Part shown: positions 9,210-16,882 of the stretch, in pieces
Layout: each line of letters opens with the position of its first letter
Position numbering within the stretch: position 1 is the first letter of the stretch
Source of the DNA: JADLGL01 sp963667605
GTDB taxonomy: Bacteria > Pseudomonadota > Alphaproteobacteria > Rhizobiales > Kaistiaceae
Length of the DNA stretch: 64,000 nucleotides
Direction: 5' to 3'
NCBI GenBank assembly: GCA_963667605.2
Contig: CAXXUZ010000003.1
Coordinates: 186,001-250,000, forward strand
Notes under the pieces: model-generated
Database searches by the model: none
What the model saw: only the letters and a program-made list of their open reading frames with translations
Told to the model about the DNA's origin: nothing
Made by a program: the position numbers and the translations under genes

Positions 9210-9580
9210 GCCTCCTCTCCCCCATCCGCGATCATGCTTTTTTTGAGTAGACGGTTGTCCAGCGTCAGGTCAGCAACGGCCTCCTTGAGTGCCAGTGCCT
9301 CACTGCGAAGATGCCGGACCTCATCGGAGGTAGCCTCACGGGCAGTGTCACCCGCCAGGCGCTTCTTCCCGGCCTCCAGGAAGTCCTTCGACCAGCGGTA
9401 ATAGAGGTTCTGGTTGATCCCCTCACGGCGACACAGCTCAGCGATACTGTCCTCGCCGCGCAGGCCCTCCAGAACGATCCGGATCTTCTCTTCGGCGCCG
9501 AACTGCCGACGAGTCGCCCGCCGGATGTCCTTCACGACCTTCTCGGCCGATGCTTTCTGGTGATTGGTGTTCCGTCTCAT
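9206..9580 (-). CDS. IS3-family transposase OrfA
   Basis: About 124 residues. It has a helix-turn-helix of the transposase-8 type (EEKIRIVLEGLRGEDSIAELCRREGINQNLYYRWSKDFLEAGKKRL) and a C-terminal leucine-zipper-like helix (LRSEALALKEAVADLTLDNRLLKKSM) for oligomerisation. It binds the element ends and partners with OrfB. The ATG at 9580 is chosen because GAGGG lies 7 nt upstream; a TTG two codons earlier is less likely. Confidence 0.9.
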   Translation of the reverse strand: MRRNTNHQKASAEKVVKDIRRATRRQFGAEEKIRIVLEGLRGEDSIAELCRREGINQNLYYRWSKDFLEAGKKRLAGDTAREATSDEVRHLRSEALALKEAVADLTLDNRLLKKSMIADGGEEA

Positions 9581-9666
9581 CTTCAATCCCTCGTGGGTTA
9601 AGATGAGCCAGAAACCCTCTCTTGTTCAATCCGCCCAATCTGTCCCAGGGGCGCTGACGCCGGACA

Positions 9667-11243
9667 AGGTTCTCATATCGGCCGCGCAAACCGTCGCCAA
9701 AGGGTAGTCCATGCTGCCACCCGCCGTTTCGGCGGTGTCCGCTTGTTTTCCTAGGCCGTTCGAGAACGCGCTAGCCAGTCGCGCGCGAACCGCAAGGGGC
9801 AGTGTGGCCGACAGCAAGATCGCTGAACCGCCCAGCCCCGCTTGGAACTCGAGTAGCGTCTCTATCTCACGCTGCATATAGGAGTCGTAGGCGTGTATTT
9901 CGTCCAGAATAAGGACGCGGCGCATGAGACCCAACAGGCGCAGCGACTGATGCCGGCTGGGCAGAACCGACAGGAGTGCCTGATCTACTGTACCGGGCGC
10001 CAACGTCCGCCAGGAAAGTACGCCGTCTGTCATCGGCAATCCACGTCGCGCAGGCCGTTGAAGCGGTCGTTCCAGACTCATCCTCATCATGCCCCGAAGC
10101 GTCGGAATATGATGACTCCCTGCGGTCGCCGCGCAACACCGCCGATCGAAACCCACAGTGTAAGTCGCGTGCACCGTGTGCCAGAGCAATAGATGGGCTG
10201 CTATCCGCCGTGAATAGTCTTCGATACGCGACACCGAGCCGGTCGAACATAGCATTGGCCGTAGCCATAGTAGGTAGGGCGATATAGAGGCCGTCGGCAC
10301 GGTTTGTGGCCATCAGCCGGTGAGCGAGCATTAGTGCCGCCTCTGTCTTGCCGCTGCCGGTCTCGTCCTCAATCATGAACAGGGCCGGGCCTGCTGGCAA
10401 TTCGACCGAGCGCGCCCAATCCTGCATCGGGCTCGGGGTCGCTTTCACGCCGATCAGTGAATCGTACCCGAGACAATTTCTTGTGGAAGCGGGCAGCACA
10501 CCTGCTTCCTCGGTGGCGCGCGCCGCCATTTCCCGCGCGTGGCTCCAATAGGCTTCAAGGTCATTGAAATCGTCCGGCCCGCGGTAACGAAACCATGTCT
10601 GGTTAGAACCAATCCAATCCGCCAGAACAGCAAGGCCGGCGATCGCGAAAGACGCGCGGACCGCATGGCCGGCGTCGAGCCCGGTTAATTCTAACGGCAG
10701 GGAAAACAATTCGTGCGCCTGATGAAAAAACGCATGGGCCGCGTCAATCCCGGCCGCACCGAAATCACTCCGCAGCGTAATAATCGTCTCGTTCATGCGC
10801 GGTGCCGGGGGCGCTCCGTGATGCCCGGTCACGGCTGAAACCAGCGGTCGCCACACGCTCGACCGGACGCCACCCGGCAGTTTGAAAGATTCTTCATCCG
10901 CGTCGAACAGGCGCAGCCCACCCGCGCCGTGATCGTAGACTGTCGCCAGTCGTCCCAGGTCGTTTCCGAAGCAATCAGGATAAAGGTTTGGGACCTTTGC
11001 CTGGAATTTCTTTGCGAACTTGCCCACGTCGTGCAAACAAAGGAGATAGAGAACCAGACGGAACGCTTCTTCTTGCGGTAAACCCAACAGCCTGGGAATA
11101 CCGGCACCAAGCCCGCGATGTCGTGTCAGCAAAGCCTCTCCAACCGCAGCCACGTCAAGACAATGAAATACCAGCGGATGCCATTCAGGTCCGCGCTCAC
11201 TGTCGCAGGGCTGGGCCTTTCCCCAAAAGCAAAGAGTGTTCAT
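9667..11243 (-). pseudogene. cas3: CRISPR-associated nuclease-helicase Cas3 (type I-E), broken
   Basis: HD nuclease motifs: H27xxD30, HD at 71-72 and HH at 141-142; helicase Walker A TGSGKTEAA (~295-303), followed by YIALPTMATANAMFDRL and LAHGARDLH as in type I-E Cas3. After FLADVG (residue 415, about 9998) an extra C shifts the frame; GTVDQALLSVL ... ILDEIHAYD (DEAH box) ... LLSATLP continue in the next frame. The gene is then cut at ADMRTL by IS copy A, so the second RecA domain and C-terminal domain are missing. Cas3 degrades DNA marked by Cascade. IS copy B starts 8 bp upstream of the start codon, so its promoter is also gone. No other cas genes are in the window. Confidence 0.9.
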
Positions 11244-11326
11244 GCCGGTTTTGTCCGTCGTCAGGTAATTTGGAACCGATGAGCGGCCTGATTTAAGAGA
11301 GGGTTCGGCCCATCTGGTTGGTCATT

Positions 11327-12307
11327 TTATGCGGCGGTTTTGCGGTATTGCAAGCGCCGGGTTTGTAGCGTCTTTTGTTTGATCTTTTCTCTTTTCAACA
11401 GGATGGTCTGGCCGCGCCCGAAGTAGACATCGGCCGGCGTGAGGTTGCCCAGGCTCTCGTGGTAGCGGTGATAATTGTAGTGGCCGACGAAGGCCTCGAT
11501 CTGTGTCTCCAGGTCGCCAGGCAGATAGTAATTTTCCAAAAGGATGCGGTTCTTCAGGGTTTGATGCCAACGCTCGATCTTGCCCTGGGTTTGCGGATGA
11601 TAGGGAGCGCCGCGAATGTGCTCCATATCGCGGTCGTCGAGCCATTCGGCCAGATCGTCGGCGATGTAGCTGGAGCCGTTGTCAGACAGGAGCCGTGGCT
11701 TGTGAATGACCGTTGCCCGATCGCAACCTGACGCCTTGAGCGCCAGTTCCAGCGTATCGGTGACGTCCTCGGCCTTCATCGTGGTGCAGAGCTTCCACGC
11801 GATAATGGTGCGCGAGAAGTCGTCGAGCACGGTGGAGAGGTAGAACCAGCCCCAATCAATGACCTTGAGGTAAGTGAAGTCGGTCTGCCAGAGCTGGTTT
11901 GGCGCCGTGGTCTTGTCCTGGAACTCGTCGGACGCCTTGAGGACGATAAAGGCCGGGCTGGTGATCAGATCATGGGCCTTGAGCAGTCGATAAACCGAGG
12001 ATTCCGATACAAAGTAGCCCTCTGTGTCTGTGAACCGGACAGCCAGTTCCCGCGGCGACAGATCCGTCTCGTCCAGCGCCAGCTGTACGATCCGGTCTCT
12101 CACCTCATCGGGGATACGGTTCCAGACTTGGCCAGGCCGCGAGCGGCGGTCCTCCAGGGCCTCCGGTCCGCCGGTCAGACAGCGGTCGTACCAGCGATAA
12201 AACGAGGTGCGGGGAATGCCCAACTGCGCCAGCGTGCGCTTGGCCGGCAGATGGGATCGCTCAACCAGCCGGATGATCTCCAGCTTCTCCGATAGTGGAT
12301 ACCTCAT
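11327..12307 (-). CDS. IS3-family transposase OrfB, copy B
   Basis: Intact 326-residue DD35E transposase, same as the 8229-9209 protein except for a few substitutions (Cys for Tyr43 in DRYLT, Cys for Arg195 in KASGRDR, Glu for Lys221 in DDLAKWL). The catalytic D143, D209 and E245 are kept. Its start overlaps the orfA stop by ATGA. With copy A it is a second potential source of active transposase for the deleted copies. Confidence 0.92.
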   Translation of the reverse strand: MRYPLSEKLEIIRLVERSHLPAKRTLAQLGIPRTSFYRWYDRCLTGGPEALEDRRSRPGQVWNRIPDEVRDRIVQLALDETDLSPRELAVRFTDTEGYFVSESSVYRLLKAHDLITSPAFIVLKASDEFQDKTTAPNQLWQTDFTYLKVIDWGWFYLSTVLDDFSRTIIAWKLCTTMKAEDVTDTLELALKASGCDRATVIHKPRLLSDNGSSYIADDLAEWLDDRDMEHIRGAPYHPQTQGKIERWHQTLKNRILLENYYLPGDLETQIEAFVGHYNYHRYHESLGNLTPADVYFGRGQTILLKREKIKQKTLQTRRLQYRKTAA

Positions 12308-12678
12308 GCCTCCTCTCCCCCATCCGCGATCATGCTTTTTTTGAGTAGACGGTTGTCCAGCGTCAGGTCAGCAACGGCCTCCTTGAGTGCCAGTGCCTCA
12401 CTGCGAAGATGCCGGACCTCATCGGAGGTAGCCTCACGGGCAGTGTCACCCGCCAGGCGCTTCTTCCCGGCCTCCAGGAAGTCCTTCGACCAGCGGTAAT
12501 AGAGGTTCTGGTTGATCCCCTCACGGCGACACAGCTCAGCGATACTGTCCTCGCCGCGCAGGCCCTCCAGAACGATCCGGATCTTCTCTTCGGCGCCGAA
12601 CTGCCGACGAGTCGCCCGCCGGATGTCCTTCACGACCTTCTCGGCCGATGCTTTCTGGTGATTGGTGTTCCGTCTCAT
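12304..12678 (-). CDS. IS3-family transposase OrfA, copy B
   Basis: Identical in translation to the 9206-9580 OrfA: helix-turn-helix plus C-terminal zipper-like helix. Start at the ATG 7 nt after GAGGG. Intact. Confidence 0.9.
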   Translation of the reverse strand: MRRNTNHQKASAEKVVKDIRRATRRQFGAEEKIRIVLEGLRGEDSIAELCRREGINQNLYYRWSKDFLEAGKKRLAGDTAREATSDEVRHLRSEALALKEAVADLTLDNRLLKKSMIADGGEEA

Positions 12679-12786
12679 CTTCAATCCCTCGTGGGTTAAG
12701 ATGAGCCAGAAACCCTCTCTTGTTCAATCCGCCCAATCTGTCCCAGGGGCGCTGACGCCGGACACCCGCCACGCGCCTGTTGCGGA

Positions 12787-12813
12787 TTAGCACTCAGCTT
12801 TGGCGAGTGCTAA
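12787..12813. promoter_or_regulatory. CIRCE operator (HrcA-binding site), orphan
   Basis: TTAGCACTC (12787-12795), nine-base spacer, GAGTGCTAA (12805-12813): a perfect CIRCE inverted repeat, the site bound by the heat-shock repressor HrcA, normally in front of groES-groEL. No chaperonin gene lies on either side. On the left the IS3 copy B begins 48 bp... its end at 12764 is 22 bp away; on the right is unassigned sequence. The operator was probably separated from its operon by IS-mediated rearrangement. Confidence 0.85.
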
Positions 12814-13149
12814 TGACATTAGACACCCTCTCGCAAAGTGGCTGGCGGCAACGGCGGTCAGTAATTTTAGATTGAATCAGCTTCGACCGCAATATGACGG
12901 CGTGTTCGGCCCGGGCAGCTTCGCGTCGAAGTAACCGAGCTGCACCCGAGAGCCCTCGAAACGGCCGTCCAGCCCTCGTTCTTACGCCTTGTTTCCGAGT
13001 CCGGTTACCGCGCGGTTACTTCGAGAAGGGATCGACGGCGCCATCACATGCAGGTCGCCCGTACATTCGTCGGCGCTAGTCATGTGTTTCACGCCCCGAC
13101 CGCAGTTTTTTTGGGTGAGTTTGCCTATCCCAAAACAAAAAAGAGGGCG
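12814..13149. other. No gene recognised
   Basis: No supported coding region. It contains a 12-bp inverted repeat TCGAAGTAACCG (12926-12937) / CGGTTACTTCGA (13013-13024) with a 75-nt loop, of unknown meaning. Short open frames here have no recognisable protein features. Confidence 0.4.
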
Positions 13150-13452
13150 TTTAGAGATTTAGACTACCCCCCTGGTGGCGGGAGCAGCACCAATATCCGC
13201 TTTGCGCCATGTGTGGACGGCTCTCCGTTGGCAAGGGGTTTTCCTGATGCGGCGCCTGCTGGTCGGTGCGGCCATGTGTTCGACCTGTTGGTGCGGCAGC
13301 ATGAGCCGCTGGCCATAATGCCTTCCGCGAAGACGGGTCCCGACCAAAAGCACGCGCTTTGAAGCGCTCTGGCGCAAATGGGTTGTCCCATCTCCCGGTA
13401 TCGACCGGTTGACGCATTACATCGCGATTGCCCTGGCCAAACTCCTTGTTCC
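13150..13452 (-). other. 3' non-coding end of IS110-family element (possible bridge RNA region)
   Basis: About 300 bp directly downstream of the IS110-family transposase C-terminus, without a convincing gene. Elements of the IS1111 group carry a structured guide (bridge) RNA in this 3' non-coding end, so this is a candidate. The element limits and RNA structure were not established. Confidence 0.35.
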
Positions 13453-13740
13453 TCAGATTGATTGCGGTTCCCTATAGCGATCCCCAGTGGTCATCATCGC
13501 CCAGATGATGCGGGCGGTCTTGTTGGCGAGTGCGACCGCAGCGATCTTCGGCGTTCGGCGAGCCAACAGCTGCACCAGCCAGGAGCGCCTGGTGCCGTGC
13601 CGCATGGCCTGGCGGACGACTGAGAGCGCTCCGACGACCAGCAACTGCCGCAAATAGCGGTCGCCTTGTTTGGTGATGCCGCCGAGCCGTTTCCTGCCGC
13701 CGCTGGAGTTCTGGCGCGGAACCAGACCAATCCAGGCTGC

Positions 13741-14890
13741 TAGTGGATAAAATTTGACGTTTGAATCCCGCGAGGGATTCTCGCCGGGCACGTCGTGTGC
13801 GAGTCTGGCGCATGCGGCCAGGAATCATCGTCGATGTGAGTACCGCCGACCGTGCTCGTCTCGAAGCGGTCGTTGCGGACCGGAACAGCCGGCAGAAACA
13901 CGTGTGGCGGGCACGGATCGTCCTTCTGAGCGGGGATGGTCTCGGCACGGTCGAGATCATGCGCCGCACCGGCAAGAGCAAGACAGCGGTTTGGCGTTGG
14001 CAGGAGCGCTTCATGCACGAGGGTGTCGAGGGGTTGCTGCGGGACAAGACGCGACCCTCGCGCGTTCCGCCGCTCGGCCGGGAAATCGCTGACCGCGTCG
14101 TCGCGCTGACGCTGAGTGCGCCGCGCCACGAGGCGACACATTGGACGGCGCCGGCGATGGCCAAGACGGTCGGCATCAGCGTCAGCGCGGTACAGCGCAT
14201 CTGGCGGGCGCACGGGCTTCAGCCCCACCGGGTCCGGCAGTTCAAGCTGTCGCGTGACCCGGAGTTCATTCCCAAGCTGCGGGACATCGTCGGCCTTTAT
14301 GTCGATCCGCCGGCGCACGCCGTTGTCCTGTCGGTTGACGAGAAGAGCCAGATCCAGGCGCTCGACCGCACCCAACCCGGGCTGCCGATGAAGACGGGAC
14401 GCGCGGGCACGATGACGCATGACTACAAGCGGCACGGCACGACCACGCTGTTCGCCGCGCTGAACGTGCTCGAAGGGCGTGTCATCGGCCAGTGCATGCA
14501 GCGCCATCGACACCAAGAGTTCATTCGCTTCCTCAACGCCATCGAGGCCGACGTGCCCGCGGGAAAGCTGGTCCATGTGATCCTCGACAACTACGCCGCC
14601 CACAAGCATCCCAAGGTCCGCGGGTGGCTTACGTGCCATCCGCGCTTTTTCTTCCACTTCACCCCAACATCCTGCTCCTGGCTCAACGCCGTCGAAGGTT
14701 TCTTCGCAAAGCTCGCAAAGCAACGTCTCAAGCGCGGCGTCTTCCACTCGATCGTCGATCTCCAGGCCACCATCAACCGCTTCCTCGAACACACCAACAA
14801 CGATCCGCAGCCCTTCATCTGGACAAAGGATCCCGACAAAATCATCGCCGCTGTCAGACACGGGCACCAAGCGTTAGATTCCATCCACTA
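13741..14890 (+). mobile_element. IS630-family element, copy 1
   Basis: 1150 bp including TA at both ends, with ends TAGTGGATA and, reverse-complemented, TAGTGGATG. IS630 elements duplicate TA on insertion. It interrupts an IS110-family transposase. A second copy lies at 59572-60721. Confidence 0.9.
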
Positions 14891-14891
14891 G
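13812..14891 (+). CDS. IS630-family transposase
   Basis: About 359 residues from the ATG at 13812 (RPGIIVDVST); an upstream TTG in frame is less likely. N-terminal helix-turn-helix region (GTVEIMRRTGKSKTAVWRWQERF), then a DDE_3 core: LSVDEKSQIQALDRTQPGLP (first D), HVILDNYAAHKHP (second D) and SWLNAVEGFFAKL (E). The stop codon overlaps the right end of the element. Intact, so potentially active. A 376-codon open frame runs antisense to it and is not considered real. Confidence 0.92.
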   Translation: MRPGIIVDVSTADRARLEAVVADRNSRQKHVWRARIVLLSGDGLGTVEIMRRTGKSKTAVWRWQERFMHEGVEGLLRDKTRPSRVPPLGREIADRVVALTLSAPRHEATHWTAPAMAKTVGISVSAVQRIWRAHGLQPHRVRQFKLSRDPEFIPKLRDIVGLYVDPPAHAVVLSVDEKSQIQALDRTQPGLPMKTGRAGTMTHDYKRHGTTTLFAALNVLEGRVIGQCMQRHRHQEFIRFLNAIEADVPAGKLVHVILDNYAAHKHPKVRGWLTCHPRFFFHFTPTSCSWLNAVEGFFAKLAKQRLKRGVFHSIVDLQATINRFLEHTNNDPQPFIWTKDPDKIIAAVRHGHQALDSIH

Positions 14892-15278
14892 ATTGCGGCC
14901 TGACTTGAATGCCTTGGGGTCGGGAACCGCAGCGACGATCGGGCTAGCAAGCACCGGTCCGACGCCGGGCACCTCCATCAGACGCCTACCGGTCTCACTG
15001 GCTCGAGCATCGGCAGCGACGCGGCGATCGGTCTCCAGGATCTGTCGGTTCACCAGGCCCAGCTGTGCGACCAGCATGGCGAGGCAGGATCGTATCGTCT
15101 CAGGAACGCGATCGTCGTCTGTGTCGGTGATGATATTCACCAATTGAGCCAGCCCATTGCGTCCAACCGGCGCAACAAGTCCGTACTCGGCCATATGTCC
15201 GCGGATGGCATTGGCGAGTTGGGTGCGCTGGCGGATCAGCATCAACCGGACGCGGTGAAGCCCCTGAACGCTCTGCTG

Positions 15279-15551
15279 CACCAAGGCCACATTCAGGGCA
15301 CGCTCGTAGCCGATGACATCACCCATCTCTTGACAGAGGGAGAGCAACACACGGTCCATAAAATCGTCCTCGGGAACCACCGTGATGGTAGAAAAGCGCT
15401 GTTTCAGCGCTGCAGATCCCATCGTGACCCCAATGTTTCCTACGCCCATGTTGTGAGGAGACAGAATTGACTCTATCTCTGTACGTAATTCTGGTTTCAT
15501 CAGACCAAATTCGCTGAGTGAAATATCATCAAAGAGGTCGAGGTTTCGCAA
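15279..15551 (-). other. Conserved unknown peptide-coding segment, copy A
   Basis: Reads LRNLDLFDDISLSEFGLMKPELRTEIESILSP... on the minus strand, then HNMGVGNIGVTMGSAALKQRF, a variable stretch, and LLSLCQEMGDVIGYERALNVALV. A second copy lies at 31024-31265 (plus strand). The two are nearly identical at nucleotide level on both sides but differ through about 45 bp in the middle. I do not recognise the family. Here it is fused in frame to an IS110 transposase fragment, probably by rearrangement. Confidence 0.5.
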
Positions 15552-16709
15552 GCCTTCGTCGCGACGCCGTTCCTTCGGGTCGACCCGAAGGACATTCCGC
15601 GTCGTGCTTGGGTCTACGGTGAGCACTACATTCGCAAGCACGTCTCGATGACGATCGCCGCCGGTGGCGCCGGCAAGTCGACGCTAGCGATCGCCGAGGC
15701 GCTGTCAATGGTGCGGGGCTTCCCTCTGCTTGGGGATGAGACAACCGAACACCCGGAAATCTTCGCCCGCGTCTGGATATATAACGGCGAGGACGACCGC
15801 GACGAGCTTACGCGGCGGATTATGGCCGCCTGCCTTCACTACAAGATCACACCGACCGAACGCGACGGCAAGCTATTCGTCGATACAGGCTGCGAGCGGC
15901 AGCTAATCACGCACAGGCAGGTTGGCCTCGAAATCAAGGTCGCCGTGCCGATGATAGAGGCAGTAAAGCGTCAAATTGTCGAGAATCAAATCGACGTGCT
16001 GATTGTCGACCCGTTTGTCTCGACTCATACCGTGCCAGAGAACGATAACGGCGCAATCAATGAGGTCGCGAGCCAATGGCGGCAGATTGCCGAGGAGTGC
16101 AATTGCTCGATCGAGCTTATTCACCATACCAAGAAAACCGAAGGGCGATCGGTGACGGTTGCGGACGCGCGAGGCGGTAGCGCATTGGTCAACGTCGCGC
16201 GGTCGGTTCGCGGACTCAACAACATGACATACGCGCAAGCCAAGGCCGCCGGCGTATCCGCTGAGGAGCGAAACACGATCAAGGCGCTTACGTTCGGCAA
16301 AACCAATCTGAGCGCCACACCGGCCAGTACGCGGTGGAAAGTGATTATTCCTGTGCCCCTCGGCAACGAGGGCGCGCTTAACGAGGGTCAAGACCACGTC
16401 GGCGTTATAACTGAATGGAATTGGCCGAACGCCGAGCAAGAGACTGACGATCTACCGGCCGACAAGGTCGAAGCGATCATGAGTCGGCTTAGCGGCGGAC
16501 TGTACGGTAAGGCGAACGAGGCGGCGGATTGGGCCGGTCATGTCGTCGGCGAATACCTTGAACTTGGTACCGAGAAGGGTGACCCTGGCCGACCGAAGGT
16601 CAGTGCGATCCTGGCGGCATGGGAGAAGTCCGGTAAGCTTGAGGTCTATACCGAGAGAACGACGCCGAGCGCGAAGGCGAGAAAGTACCTGAGACCTGCA
16701 GCAGGTTGA
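15552..16709 (+). pseudogene. RepA-like AAA ATPase (AAA_25), 5'-truncated
   Basis: The frame reads RVDPKDIPRRAWVYGEHYIRKHVSMTIAAGGAGKSTLAIAEAL, with Walker A AAGGAGKST, then IYNGEDDRDELTRR, Walker B IDVLIVDPFVS and the IHHTKK motif, as in RepA-type hexameric helicases and AAA_25 primase-associated ATPases of plasmids and integrative elements. The C-terminal ~100 residues resemble a winged-helix tail. The domain before RVDPK is missing and the sequence abuts the conserved segment on the opposite strand. An ATG at 15648 lies inside the P-loop region and would give a product lacking the first strand. Confidence 0.75.
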
Positions 16710-16882
16710 TGTTGGGGGGTATGATCTACCAAACAACAGCAGGTGGATTGGGAAAAATAAACGGAATGGTACGCTTTTGGACTAAGTGGAACTGCGGAGC
16801 ACGTGAACGGCCTGAGCAATGCCTTTGTCCAAGGGCATATCCAGCTCCAAGCCGACTGACCGATGGAGTTCGGCGGCACCGT

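Larger units (their letters stand above)
8154..9666 (-). mobile_element. IS3-family element, copy A
   Basis: A 1513-bp element with related ends TGTCCGTCGTCAG and, reverse-complemented, TGTCCGGCGTCAG. It holds orfA and orfB on the minus strand. The flanks (GGG left, AGG right) do not form a target duplication: the left flank is a CRISPR repeat and the right flank is cas3. This suggests recombination between two earlier insertions with loss of the DNA between them. Copy B (11252-12764) is nearly identical; deleted or partial versions lie at 31372, 32540, 58490, 61890 and 62092. Confidence 0.9.
11252..12764 (-). mobile_element. IS3-family element, copy B
   Basis: 1513 bp, same orientation as copy A, bounded by TGTCCGTCGTCAG (11252) and the reverse complement of TGTCCGGCGTCAG (12764). 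The flanks GGTTT and CCCGC give no target duplication. Together with copy A it brackets the cas3 remnant; together with the CIRCE site to its right it suggests rearrangement. Confidence 0.9.
13453..15278 (-). pseudogene. IS110-family transposase, split by IS630 and 5'-truncated
   Basis: Two pieces on the minus strand. 15278-14891 reads QQSVQGLHRVRLMLIRQRTQLANAIRGHMAEYGLVAPVGR ... LMEVPGVGPVLASPIVAAVPDPKAFKSGRNL; 13740-13453 reads AAWIGLVPRQNSSGGRKRLGGITKQGDRYLRQLL to the stop. Joined, they give the standard SGRNLAAWIGLVP junction of the Transposase_20 domain, so an IS630 element (13741-14890) inserted precisely there. The N-terminal DEDD (RuvC-like) domain is missing; upstream of QQSVQ the frame continues into an unrelated conserved segment (15279-15551). 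Confidence 0.87.

Noticed and set aside
8154..12764. Composite transposon carrying cas3 between two IS3 copies
   Set aside because: Neither the outer ends nor the single copies show target duplications, and the left flank is the array that belongs with cas3; deletion by recombination explains it better.
13048..13362. 104-codon open frame
   Set aside because: No ribosome-binding site or protein features; it overlaps the non-coding end of the IS110-family relic.
13740..14870. 376-codon open frame antisense to the IS630 transposase (also 59571-60701)
   Set aside because: It mirrors the transposase frame exactly, lacks protein motifs and follows from GC-rich codon use.
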